This document shows, one piece after another, positions 19,070-29,740 of a DNA stretch of 64,000 bases. Location of the stretch: NCBI GenBank assembly GCA_029851415.1, contig CM056743.1:65998186-66062185 (forward strand), in the 5' to 3' direction. The notes under the pieces were generated by a model that was not told the DNA's origin, did not search any database, and saw only the letters and a program-made list of their open reading frames with translations. The position numbers were made by a program, and so were the translations under genes. Within the stretch, counting starts at the first letter, position 1, and the number at the start of each line of letters is the position of its first letter. Source of the DNA: Eretmocerus hayati (lineage: Eukaryota; Arthropoda; Insecta; Hymenoptera; Aphelinidae).

Positions 19070-19450
19070 GTGGATTGAGTCGGATAGGAAGAGCGGATCG
19101 GAACGGCATTGGATTGAATTGATCAGCCCATATCTGATACAGTCGATTGATATTGGATTGCAGTGTATAGCACTATCTTGAATGTCGGCTCTCATCCACT
19201 GTTGCAGCATTAGAAGCGGATTGATTCAGATCGAGTTGGATAGGGAGAGTGGATTAGATCATCATTGAATAGGATTTAGCTGCTCAGGCTCAGTACAATC
19301 ACTCCGTATCGGCTTGGATTTGACTGGATCGGATTTCAGCTCTTGCATACCAATACAACATGCGAAGTGGATTGAGTCGGATTAAGCCGGATAGGAAGAG
19401 CAGCTAGACTCGGCATTGAATCGGACCGAGCGGTCCATATCCTTCATTGT
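19070..19450. repeat. satellite, about 148-bp unit, three copies
   Basis: GGATTGAGTCGGATAGGAAG or variants recurs at about 19,074, 19,224 and 19,372. Each is followed by a CGGCATTGGATTGAAT-like and a GCCCATATC-like block. Confidence 0.65.
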
Positions 19451-19940
19451 TAATTTACATTGAGAACGTTATCATCCGATAGAGTGTCCGGATACCAATA
19501 CGGCCTTGTGGGATATAAACGGATTGGAGTCTTGGTGCAAGAGTCGACAACATTACTAGTAATACGCCATCTACCGCTTGGTGGCGTTTTGTGGGAACCT
19601 ATCAGCTCAAATGAGGGACCCGTATATTTCCTGTCTCGCAATCGACGAACTATCGATTCAGTTAGTATATGAGCCAGATGTCCAACACGGCCACCAGTGC
19701 ATTAGTTATAAGTTATAAGGGCTAAGTGTTAAGATGCGATAGATTGTAAATGCGAGGAGATGGTGCCCATGTGTATGAAATGAACAATATTGTCTTGGGT
19801 GATGTCCTAGTTCACTTCCGTATCCAAACTGTCTGAAAGTGTGCCGAGAGTGGAGTGAATTGATGAAACCATCACGAGTTGGGGTGATTCCGGATCAAGT
19901 ACAATATTTCGAAATTTTACTTATGTTGATTAGACTGAGC
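19451..19940. other. noncoding spacer
   Basis: No gene supported. The overlapping short frames on both strands at 19,450-19,670 share no family features. An 11-base direct repeat (AGTTATAAGTT-like) is the only local structure seen. Confidence 0.4.
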
Positions 19941-20760
19941 CTTACAGGAACAATTCCAATATTTGGGATTGAGACAGATAGACTTGGATTGATCTGAATT
20001 GGTTCGGAGAGATTCGGACTGAAACGTATCGGCGCATCGAGATTTGAATCCAGTATATTGGCATGAGATTGAATTGAATCTTAAAAAGCAGTTCCAATCC
20101 TCGCGATTAAAAAAGATAGCACCGGATTGATCCGGAATGGTTTGGACAAAATCAGATGGAGACGGATTGGTGCATCGAGATCCCAATCCAATATACTGGC
20201 ATTGAATTGGAATGAATCGCATTGGAGAAGTTCTAATTCACAGGATTGAAACGGATTGGTGCATCGAGATTTCGATCCAACATATTGGAATGGTATTGGA
20301 TTGTATCATATAGAAGCATTTCCAATTCTCGGCATTGAAATGGATAGGGCATGATTGGTCTGGATTGGTTCGGACAGAATTGAATTGAAACGAATTGGTG
20401 CGTCGAGATTCCAATCCAGTGTATTGGCATTGGATTGTATTGAATCGCATTGGAGCAGTTCTAATCCACAGGGTTGAAACGGATAGAATCGGATTGATTT
20501 GGATTGGTTCGGATAGTTTCGGATTGAAACGGATTGGCGCATTGAGTTTGCGATCAAATATATTGCTATTGGATTGGATTAAATCGTATAGGAGAAGTTC
20601 TATTTTTCAGGATTGAGACCGACAGAATTAGATTGATCCGGATTGGTTCGGACTGAAGTGAGTAGGCTCATCGAGATTTCGATCCAATATATTGTCATTA
20701 GATTGGATTGAGTCGCATCTACCAACTCTAGTTTACAGGATTGGACCGGATGAGAGAGGA
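19941..20760. repeat. GGATTGG-rich satellite, about 138-bp unit, six or seven copies
   Basis: TTCTAATCCACAGGATTG or variants recurs near 19,945, 20,093, 20,231, 20,323, 20,458, 20,598 and 20,720. Units share TGATCCGGATTGGTTCGGA, GAAACGGATTGG and GCATCGAGATTTCAATCCA. Variable spacing (92-148 bp) indicates deletions within units. Confidence 0.82.
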
Positions 20761-21629
20761 ATACCATTTTTGAGCATCGACTGGGATAAGCTAAATTCAA
20801 TCCAGTCTGATCTCGAAAAACGTGTTCCACGTATCCAATCAGGAATGGATTCGAGATTTCCCCTATCCGATCCTATCTAACCTTTTGAGCAGGGCTGTTG
20901 GTCCAGCATCGCAATCATTTCACGAGCTTCAGCGAGCTCTCTCGCGAGCTCCGTTTGATGCCATGGTCGTGTTCACCAGGTATCAATGGTACTATCACGA
21001 GCGACCGAGCATAAACACTCGATCACTCAACAGTGCACCACAGCACCCAAAAAGATACAAAAAATACTACCTTGTAGCTGGAATCACAGTTGATCGTATG
21101 CTATTCTTCAAAAGGTATGTTGCTGACCTCATTTTCGAGGGAAGAAATCTCGAAAAATCGAGGTTTAACATGGCGTCTTACGGGCGTGAACCCTCAAGAG
21201 ACCCTTGTATATGCTATATCTCGCTAATACCCCGTCATTGCTACATAAAAAACTAGAGTAGTGTAAAACAAGTATTGCTGATGAGATTCATCCACAAAAG
21301 TTGATAGGTTTCCGACCAAATATGTGAAAAAAGTCGAGTGGAAGTAAAAAAAATGTAGCATTTTGACGCGCAGCGGCCTGCATTAAGAGTATACCTATAT
21401 CTAACGTCAGGAGTGTAATGGAAGCAGAAAGGGCCTGCTACCCGCGTGCGGGGCCCCACGCTTGGTACGATACCCAATGCTGGAGCCTCCTTAAGTACAT
21501 CACTGGTAATTGGCGATTGAATTTTGTTAATGAGAGTCATGATTCAGGGAAAACATGCCGAGTGAATGCTTAGCAATGTTTAGCAAGATCTGACGTAAAA
21601 CGAAAGAAAAATAATTGCAAAATATTAAT
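20761..21629. other. noncoding; open frame without family
   Basis: A 144-codon frame (20,822-21,256) begins inside satellite-like sequence and has no recognisable domain, so I do not call it a gene. AGTCATGATTCAGGGAAAACATG at 21,535 (first 20 bases AGTCATGATTCAGGGAAAAC) is a fragment of the neighbouring TIR element's arm. Confidence 0.4.
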
Positions 21630-21631
21630 TC

Positions 21632-22031
21632 CAACTCTTGAGAGTCATGCGACCAGGGAAAGTATGTCTATTAAGTGTTTTGCAGAATCTAAACGCAAAG
21701 TGCATATAAAATGACTGATTACATTACGATCTCAGTATCTCTGTGAGTTTGACTCAACTTGAGTTACTCGCCATATCTCTCCTGGCTTTCAAACTGGAAC
21801 GGTCAATGCGGGATTGAATCTCCTAGCTTCCGTTTTTTCTGATTGGCCTAGATAGATCATCATCTTCAATATATTTAATGAATAAAAAAGATGGTGGGTG
21901 TCTCAAGTTGAGTCAAACTCACAGAGATGATTAGATCGTAATATAATCAATCATTTTCTAAGCACTTCACGTTCAGATTTAGCGGAACTATCACTCGGCA
22001 TACTTCCTCTGATCTCATGACTCAAGAGTGG
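21632..22031. mobile_element. 400-bp TIR element
   Basis: The left arm starts AACTCTTGAGAGTCATGCGA and the right ends with its near complement CTCATGACTCAAGAGTG. Arms of about 140 bp include CTCTGTGAGTTTGACTCAAC, present in inverted form at about 21,905. A solo arm fragment at about 21,535 suggests more than one insertion. Confidence 0.78.
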
Positions 22032-22355
22032 AAATCCATACCCTGCTGCGAAAGTTCGATTGTACTCGATTGGAAAACCTTCAACCCTTCTGAATCTGGA
22101 TTTTATGATGAATTTGAAACCTGACTCCCAACATTGAGGAGGATTGATGTTCTATCACGTTTAGTCATATTGATTAGCATTTGAAAAGTATAGGACAATC
22201 TTCACCAATGCGGACTTTTCGCATTGGAAGTAGGGTTATCGATCTATCTCAATACTGACTGACAGCATTGACGAGCTGGTACTCTAACCATCTCAATGAA
22301 TTTCAGTACTGAATGACAGTATTCGTCATCCGGTATTTTATCCTTCTCAATCGAT
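22032..22355. other. noncoding, degenerate satellite words
   Basis: No gene. Words such as TCAATACTGACTGACAGCAT and TCAATGAATTTCAGTACTGA resemble the AATCGATC satellite at 56.3 and 58.8 kb. Confidence 0.4.
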
Positions 22356-22635
22356 CCGCACCTATTCAGCTGCTGTGCGATATTTTCTCGAATCGAATCG
22401 TTTCTCGCTCGAAATATCGTATTCCCCGTTCCTCACCGCTTGCCCCAAGAACGACGATTGATGTAGTGGAGTACTTATATGACTATACTAATACTCCGCA
22501 CCTATTCTGCTGCTGTGCGATATTTTCTCGAATCGAATCGTTTCTCGCTCGAAATATCGTATTCCCCGTTCCTCACCGCTTGCCCCAAGAACGACGATTG
22601 ATGTAGTGGAGTACTTATATGACTATACTAATATA
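22356..22635. repeat. 140-bp perfect-period tandem duplication
   Basis: The 140-bp unit beginning CCGCACCTATTC at 22,356 is repeated from 22,496 with almost no differences (CAGCTGCTG against TGCTGCTG near the start). Both contain CTCGAATCGAATCGTTTCTC and end in an AT-rich TATACTAATA tail. A recent duplication. Confidence 0.92.
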
Positions 22636-23306
22636 TATATACACATGGCTCTATATATATACATACAGTCTGATTCATTAAGTGTGTACATGCCATGACC
22701 GGGATGTGGGAAAAAATTTGTATTTTTAAACGAGTTATTTGTAAAAATTCGTAATAGCTGTCAGAATTTGTAACTTTTGATAGAAATATGATTCATAATC
22801 ATTACATTTGAAATTTTTGAAAGCGGGTGCCAACTTCACATGCGTAATGTTTCACCTTCCAACCATTACATAAAAAACACATGTTTATTATGTAATGATT
22901 ATTGTTTCGCCATGGAGGTTATGTGTTTAATTTGCGCGTAGTGTTGTGATTCGTGCAATTTCTTCACATATAGTGATTCTCGTTCTGTTTTTTGGCTCTC
23001 TCTTCTCTTAATCTGCCCGCGGAGCCCCGCGAGAAGGAGAGTGTAATAACGTCATCTCACAGAACAGGGGGTCATGACAATGTCTTACGCACACAAAAGC
23101 ACAACTTCCACACCGATACGGGTGCCTCTTGCGTTAGTAGTGGAAAGTCGTTAGAGCGGGTAGAGGGCTGTATACTGAGCAGCAAAGGGGTTACTGATAC
23201 TCATTTTTTGCTGTTTTTTAAGATGATAGTTTGATTTCGTGACAGCAAATTTTTGATCAACATTCCCATTCAAATGCATATTTTCTTCACCAAATGGCCT
23301 TGTATC

Positions 23307-24028
23307 TAAAAAATGGTTAGACCATTTTCTTCCTCTCGCCGAGATCTATCGATTGGAGATAATACTATTTCTCCAGGAAGTATCCCAAACTTGAGATTAG
23401 ACTAATCTTTGAGGCCCTTTGTCCGTGTGTGTGTGTTGTTTCGTTTCCTCGACGCTTTCTCTTTTATACTCGATCTGGACAACTTTTGCTCTTCTACGAG
23501 TTGTAGAGTATCCCTCAGGGGAGAGCCCAGTGATTTGGCATCTCTTCCCTCCCAGTGTCAAACAATATAGAGGCTTTTTGAGCAAAAATTGCTTGAATCT
23601 CTGCTTTAAAATCCAACTGTGAGAATTCAATCTAATGAGATTTAATTATTTAATTTGTATTTAAGTTTGAAAATTCAAAAATTTGAATTTAATAAGTTAA
23701 TTTTCCTGTTCGTTTTAACGCACTTAGAATTGTTGTTCATTAGCATGGAAGTCTAGACCACTCGCTTGACACTACGCCCACGCGTTGCGCGCATAAGATG
23801 CGAGTGATCTGGTTTTTTAGAAAATCTACAGACCGATCCACCGAATTCTGTGAGACCACATGCATGTCCGGTTGGAATTTCAAATTTTGACCGAGGATTG
23901 TTTTTCACAATTTCGATGTAATTTTTCGATCGAAACAAAAGGGGGTTTCCGTTGTTTCTCGGAATAATCGATATTTCTCGAGTTGCGAGGCATTTCGACG
24001 AGAAAATTGAGAATTTTTGCAGGAAAAA
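23307..24028. other. unique interior segment of the 4.3-kb element
   Basis: No gene supported. Frames on both strands at 23,397-23,630 overlap and have no family features. The part at 23,640-23,720 is very AT-rich. Confidence 0.4.
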
Positions 24029-25880
24029 ATGTATCGGCTTGTCTATATGACCGGATTCGCGTACGCGAACCTTCGCGTACGCGAAAAGAGAATTCTGGTG
24101 GACGACGCATGTGACGTCTTCGCCGAAAAAATCCCTAGGAAATCCATCGCGTATGCGAAAGACCGCGGGCCCTGGGCCCAGCCTTCGCGTACGCGAAAGG
24201 GCCCATTCTTTGCGTACGCGAAAATTTTCGGAATGTCGCCTCGCAAAAATCTTCGCGTACGCGATCCGGAAAATTTTTCGCGTACGCGAAGGAAAAATTT
24301 TCCGGTTCGCGCACGCGAAGATTTTGCGGGGCGACTTTCCGAAAATTTTCGCGTACGCGAAGAACGGACCCTTTCGCGTACGCGAAAAATTTTCCGGTTC
24401 GCGCACGCGAAGACTTTTGCGAGGCGACTTTCCCAAATTTTTCGCGTACGCGAAAGGGCCATGGTTTCGCGTGCGCGAAGACTTTGCAAGGTGTCGGTCC
24501 GAATATGGAGAACAGGCATATTTTCGCGTACGCGAAGAAAGAAGCCTTCGCGTACGCGAAGAATTTCTGATCTCGCACGCGCGACAAAAGCGTGGGATTG
24601 ATTCTCGCTTCAATACGAACTACGAGGGGGAAGGAAGCCCATTCTTCGCGGACGCGAAGACTTTGCGAGGTGCGCATCCACAAATTCGACGCGCTATCGC
24701 ACGCCACAGAACTGAAATTTATTGCTGCAAACCCAACCATCCGATGGATTCGATTCGTTCTCATAATCCACGACTGTGCTGCAAAGAATAAATTCAATCC
24801 ATCGATGGTTGGGTTTGCAGGAATGAATTTTGGTCCCGTGGCGTGCGATAGCGCGTCGTGGCGTGAAATCCTGGCGTAGTGCTTTGTCTGTCATCACCCT
24901 TAATTAAGAGCTCAAAAAGCACACCAGATGCAATCACATTTCGAGTTCCTCGAATTTTGTGCTATCCATAGTATGCGGTGGACAGGGAGAGACGAAGGGT
25001 TAGGAAAAATGTCAACAAAAACTGCTCACAAGTTGTTCTCCATCTTGGAGCCGAGATTATGAATTCATTTTGACTGAAAAGGCGAGAGTGAATGACATAC
25101 AAATTTCGCGCACGCAAAATCGTATCCCCTTCGCGTACGCGAAATTATTTGGGAAAGTGACTCGTTAAGGCTTAGCGTACGCAAAATTGTGCTCCCTTCG
25201 CGTACCTGACAATTGAGTAGCTCGCCTTTCTTGTTCGCGTACGCGAATGTGGTCTACACAGACCTGCTGGTCACTCGCCCACGCCAAATTAGTTCGTATT
25301 GGAGCTCTGCAAAGCCTTCGCGTACGCGAAAATTTTTGGACGCGCACCTCGCAAAGTCTTCGCGTAGGCAAAGAATGGGCTCCCTTCGCCCTCGTAGTTC
25401 GTATTGAAGCGAGAATCAATTCCACGCCATTTTCGTTTATGCAAAATCAGGAATTCTTTGCGTACGCGAAGGCTTCTTCCTTCGCGTACACGAAAATGTG
25501 CTTGTTCTCCATATTCAGACTGACACCTTGCAAAGTCTTCGCGTACGCGAAGATGGGCTCCCTTCGCGCACGCGAAAATTTTCGGAAAGTCGCCCCGCAA
25601 AAATCTTCGCGTGCGCGGACCGGAAAATTTTTCGCTTACGCGAAGGGAGCTCATTTTCGCGTACGCGAAAAATTTTCCGGTTCGCGTACGCGAAGATTTT
25701 TGCGAGGCGACTTTCCGAAAATTTTCCCGTACGCGAAGAATGGGCCCAGGGCCCGCGGTCTTTCGCGTACGCGACGGATTTCCTAGGGATTTTTTCGGCG
25801 AAGACGTCACATGCGTCGTCCACCAGAACTCTCTTTTCGCGTACGCGAGTCCGGCCGTATAGACAAGCCGAAAATGTATA
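24029..25880. repeat. inner inverted repeat with TTCGCGTACGCGAA palindrome arrays
   Basis: Arms at about 24,029-24,680 and 25,345-25,880 are reverse complements (TATCGGCTTGTCTATA at one end, TATAGACAAGCCGA at the other). Each arm carries about 15-18 copies of the 14-bp palindrome TTCGCGTACGCGAA or one-base variants (TTCGCGCACGCGAA, TTCGCGTGCGCGAA), spaced mostly 25-60 bp. Further copies lie between the arms (25,100-25,340) and to 26,300. Long frames on both strands rich in RVRE and YAK are translations of the palindromes. Confidence 0.92.
24687..24858. mobile_element. 172-bp innermost TIR element
   Basis: CGACGCGCTATCGCACGCCA at the left pairs with GGCGTGCGATAGCGCGTCG at the right. The inverted match continues through GCAAACCCAACCATC and GATGGTTGGGTTTGC. 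It lies between the arms of the palindrome-rich inverted repeat. Confidence 0.8.
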
Positions 25881-26320
25881 TCGTCTGACAGGAATCGATG
25901 GATCGGCCTGCAGATTTTCCCTGGTGTGCTTTCTGTGGTTTTGAACGCAATGTCGTATGGGTTCGGTGATCTGGCCAATTGTACGCGAACCCGGAAATAC
26001 ATATGGATGACGTATTATTTTTCCGAAAAAGTGACTAAGCCATCTTTTTCAGATCGAAAAAATACTCATAAATCAGAATCTCCAACCCACCATGATTTTT
26101 CAGACCAGACTTGAAAGTTTGGGGTGCACCTCCCCTTGAATGTGTGACTACCAAACCATGATCATTTGCGTACGCTACCCAAGTGAATGGTATTCGCGTA
26201 TTCGCGTACGCAAATACGCAGAATAATGGTCTCGTCCTGAACATTTTACGTGACCAATCAACCATGGATATTCGCGTATGCTACTGGGGGTGCAGATTAA
26301 CGCGCGCGAATGCATGGATA
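25881..26320. other. unique segment before the right TIR
   Basis: No gene. A few half-sites of the palindrome remain (TTGCGTACGCT at about 26,167, TTCGCGTACGCAAA at about 26,204). Confidence 0.4.
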
Positions 26321-26984
26321 GATACAAGGACATTTGGTGAAGAAAATATGCAATTGAATGGGAATGTTGATCAAAAATTTGCTGTCACGAAATCAAACTA
26401 TTATCTTAAAAAACAGCAAAAAATGAGTATCAGTAACCCCTTTGCTGCTCAGTATACAGCCCTCTACCCGCTCTAACGACTTTCCACTACTAACGCACAA
26501 CTTCCACACGTATGTAGAGGCACCCGTATCGGTGTGGAAGTTGTGCTTTTGTGTGCGTAAGACATTGTCATGACCCCCTGTTCTGTGAGATGACGTTATT
26601 ACACTCTCCTTCTCGCGGGGCTCCGCGGGCAGATTAAGAGAAGAGAGAGCCAAAAAACAGAACGAGAATCACTATATGTGAAGAAATTGCACAAATCACA
26701 ACACTACGCGCAAATTAAACACATAACCTCCATGGCGAAACAATAATCATTACATAATAAACACGTGTTTTTTATGTAATGGTTGGAAGGTGAAACATTA
26801 CGCATGTGAAGTTGGCACCCGCTTTCAAAAATTTCAAATGTAATGATTATGAATCATATTTCTATCAAAAGTTACAAATTCTGACAGCTATTACGAATTT
26901 TTACAAATAACTCGTTTGAAAATACAAATTTTTTCCCACATCCCGGTCATGCCATGTACACACTTAATGAATCAGACTGTATAT

Positions 26985-27375
26985 AGTTACAGTTATAGTA
27001 TACTTATGACGACCTACAGTATAGATGCCATTGTTACAGTTATCATGAGTTATGACGACCGGGGGTGGAAACAATGGTTTTGCGTCCAAAAACTAAACCA
27101 TCCCTCGTGGGAGATGACCGCCGAGGAGATAACAATGGTTCGCTTAGACAGCGGTTTCGCGTTCAAAACACTAACCATCCCTCGTGGGAGATGACCGTCG
27201 AGGAGATAACAGAAGTTTGCTGAGACAATCGTTTTTGGTCGTCATAAGTCATGTATAGGTGTAGAAGATTTTGGTCGTCATAAGTAGGTATATTTGTGAA
27301 TGTTATGACGACCGGTCGTCATAACTGAAAATGTCGTCATAAGTGGGTATATTTGTGAAATCGGTCGTCATAAAT
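26985..27375. repeat. GGTCGTCATAA motif cluster with tandem duplication
   Basis: TTATGACGAC or its complement GTCGTCATAA occurs at least eight times in 370 bp. At 27,302-27,325 two copies abut head to head as a perfect 24-bp palindrome (half-site GTTATGACGACC). Between them, CCATCCCTCGTGGGAGATGA with GAGGAGATAAC is tandemly repeated (about 27,100 and 27,176). Confidence 0.75.
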
Positions 27376-27825
27376 GTCTATTTCTAAAAATATACGTATA
27401 TATGTATATATTGAGGCGATGATTTCTCCACGTGTTTTTACCGCGCCGCAAGCTACCGCAATATGTGCGCCATAAATAACCAGATGACACACCAGAAACA
27501 CAAATACATGATTGTAGATCGTTGAGTCGTGGTGTATTATTATTAATAATTCGAGTGCGGTAAGATGGATATTGCTTAATTTGCTGATGGAACGTTCTAT
27601 ACTGCATTATGGCAACGTGCAATAATGTGCAGCAGACAGCACCGCTGCAGCTGAACAGAACTCTGTTCTGATTGGGTGCGTCCACAGTAGATTCTGCGGA
27701 TGCTTGCATGCAGTTGCATGCAGCCAGCGTGCAGAGAATTTGGTGATTTCATCGATAAGGTAGATCGCGGATGAGAACAAAATCCAGTATTTACGGCGAT
27801 TTACGAATGATTATCAATAAATAAC

Positions 27826-28259
27826 CATCGTCCGTGGGGTGCCTGAGTAGCTTAGAATGTGCTTTAGAGAAGAAATATCGGCTGGGAGAAAATTGAGTTG
27901 ATTACTGAAGAGGTTATGCTCGGTCTTAGCACCGTGCATACTTGATGAACAAAGCAGCCGACACTTGAGAAACACTCGAGTTGACAGATTCAACAACTTA
28001 ATAATAACATGACAAGATCAGGTTCGCAACGAAGAGATTCATAAAATTTCAGCACACGAAACATTGCCCGAGTGTGCTCCGAGAAATACTACGGTTCCTG
28101 GATAAATAGTTGATGTTGTTGTCTGCTGCTTTGCAGCTTATGCGATACACAATACGCCGAACATTACCTCTTCAGTGATCAACTAAACTCACTTCGAGAT
28201 ACTGATATTTTTCATCCTTTGAGCACTTTGTGAACTGATTGAACACCCCACGGACGATG
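27826..28259. mobile_element. 434-bp MITE, ends CATCGTCCGTGGGGTG
   Basis: The 16-bp perfect terminal inverted repeat CATCGTCCGTGGGGTG starts at 27,826 and its complement ends at 28,259. I could not define a target duplication with certainty. No coding capacity. Confidence 0.72.
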
Positions 28260-28439
28260 ATGATATACTCATTCTCATTCGTAAAGGGCGGTTGTTAAAG
28301 GCACGTCAGATTCTCAGAAGCTAGCCATCTGACGGACCTGACGGACGCAGCTGGACGTGTTTACTCTTGTTCGTGACACACGCGCATATACCTATATGGA
28401 AGTTCGTCTATTATTATGGACTGAAATCATGTTTGTTAG

Positions 28440-28860
28440 TAACAGCGATCTTGATATAAAATAGAAAATCCATCATAACGTTTTATAATTGAGTGAATAA
28501 TGTAAATTAGTGAATACGCCAAATTGTATAATACGCCAATCTATATAAAACCAGGGGTGAGGGGGCTGTAAAAATCTCAAAATTGATAAGAAAAGGGTTC
28601 CATAATGTTATTTTTGAAATTGAGAAAATAATGTAAGTTAGTAAATACCCCAATGAAACCAGGGGTGAGGGGTCTGAGAGAATTCCAAAATTGCTTAGAA
28701 AATCTCGTAGAAAATTTATGCTTTCGGAATTGAGTAAATGCCGCTCGGCTGTAAGTTAGTAAAAACGCCAATAAAACCAGGGGCGAGGGGGCTGCAAGAT
28801 TTCAAAATTGATCAGAAAATCCATGATAGTATTTTTAAAATAATAAAGTAAATAAGTTCA
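28440..28860. repeat. tandem repeat, about 112-bp unit, three to four copies
   Basis: AAACCAGGGGTGAGGGG recurs at about 28,549, 28,662 and 28,773. Each is preceded by GTAAGTTAGTAAATACGCCA and followed by TTCAAAATTGATAAGAAAA or variants. Confidence 0.8.
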
Positions 28861-29010
28861 ATCTATCTCATAATTGAGTAGTTGAGATTTAAGTTTTTTT
28901 CTAATGCACCCATAAAGCCACAAGTAGGAAGTCCCAAGAACCGCACAATTATTCGTCGTCCTCGTAATGTAAAAAAAGAGATTTAATAAAATAAAAAAGA
29001 AAAAAAAAGT

Positions 29011-29080
29011 TGCCTGACCGGGAATCGATCCCTGGCCGGAAAAACTGAAGGCGCACACGCTAACCGCTGAGCTACCAGGC
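29011..29080 (-). repeat. tRNA-like Pol III module
   Basis: Read on the minus strand, a 7-bp acceptor stem (GCCTGGT with GTCAGGC, one or two wobbles) and a good A box (TAGCTCAGCGG) are present, with a B-box-like GGGATCGATTCC. The D and anticodon stems do not fold convincingly, so I do not call it a functional tRNA. Confidence 0.45.
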
Positions 29081-29574
29081 TGATTGTAGTCGAATGATCA
29101 AAAAGTGTACATATGTCGCAGGCATTCAAAAAAAGGTGAAAATTCAAATTAATGAGGGCCATACTACGTATATAAGCGTTTTAGGCAGAAAACTCTCTCC
29201 TTCATTGTAAATCTCTTGCTGGACGTCTATTATTTACTATAGTATATACTATATAATATAGGAACGGCGGAACAAGGGACCTGACGTGCCTATAAGATTA
29301 CCCTTCGTTAATCGGCGTAAATACTGGATTTTGTTCCCGTCCGCGATCTACTTTATCGATAAAATTATCGAATTCTCTGCTCGCTGACTGCATGCGACTG
29401 CATGCACGCATCTGCAGAATCTAATGTGGACGCACTCATTATGACAACGAAGAACCTCTTTGGATGTGCTTACATGTGCCTGTGCTTTTTTTTGCAGTCA
29501 TTGTTACACTCAGTTCCCACAAAAATCTTGAGACTCAATAATGAGTTAGTGAATAGTGTTAGAGCAGAATGCAA

Positions 29575-29690
29575 AGAGATGAATTTCTCATTTTTTACAA
29601 GATCTTTTAGCCAGCGGTGATATAGTGCTAAATCAGGTCAAGATATGAATTTTTCATCTGTTACGAGATCTTGAGCCAGCGGTGTTGAGG
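29575..29690. repeat. short tandem duplication
   Basis: ATGAATTTCTCATTTTTTAC with AAGATCTTTTAGCCAGCGGT is repeated about 65 bp later as ATGAATTTTTCATCTGTTAC with GAGATCTTGAGCCAGCGGT. Confidence 0.7.
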
Positions 29691-29740
29691 GCTAACATTA
29701 TCATGCTCTATCAATTAAGTTTTTCTCTTCCCATATTTAA

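Larger units (their letters stand above)
22666..26979. mobile_element. 4.3-kb Tc1/mariner-ended element with long TIRs
   Basis: The element starts CAGTCTGATTCATTAAGTGT and ends with its complement, flanked by TA on both sides (22664-22665, 26980-26981). TIRs are about 640-660 bp (22,666-23,306 and 26,321-26,979). TA target duplication and CAGT ends are typical of the Tc1/mariner superfamily, but no transposase with a DDE/D pattern is visible inside, so it is nonautonomous. The interior is mostly nested inverted repeats. An open frame of about 80 codons occurs in both TIR arms (22,992 plus and 26,653 minus); I do not consider it a gene. Confidence 0.8.
27676..29434. mobile_element. 1.76-kb inverted-repeat element with a nested MITE
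   Basis: Arms of about 125-130 bp (27,676-27,805 and 29,308-29,434) match in inverted orientation, including GCGTAAATACTGGATTTTGT and ACTGCATGCACGCATCTGCA type blocks. No transposase is visible. The interior is split by the element at 27,826-28,259 and holds a three-unit tandem repeat and a tRNA-like module. Confidence 0.65.

Noticed and set aside
20822..21256. 144-codon plus-strand frame
   Set aside because: Begins inside satellite-like DNA, contains no recognisable domain and has no supporting signals.
22992..23234. 80-codon frame in the TIR of the 4.3-kb element, mirrored at 26,393-26,653
   Set aside because: Its presence in both arms follows from the TIR. The arms differ by an insertion inside the frame, and no transposase feature is present.
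24040..25860. CRISPR-like appearance of regularly recurring short repeats
   Set aside because: The repeats are 14-bp palindromes with irregular, mutually similar spacers inside inverted arms of a eukaryotic transposon; there are no cas genes.
23753..26002. Many long overlapping frames on both strands, rich in RVRE, YAK and RTR (up to 286 codons)
   Set aside because: They are translations of the TTCGCGTACGCGAA palindrome, which reads open in several frames of both strands. There is no domain, and composition follows the repeat.
29011..29080. Functional tRNA gene on the minus strand
   Set aside because: The acceptor stem pairs, but the D and anticodon arms do not form, and no anticodon can be assigned.
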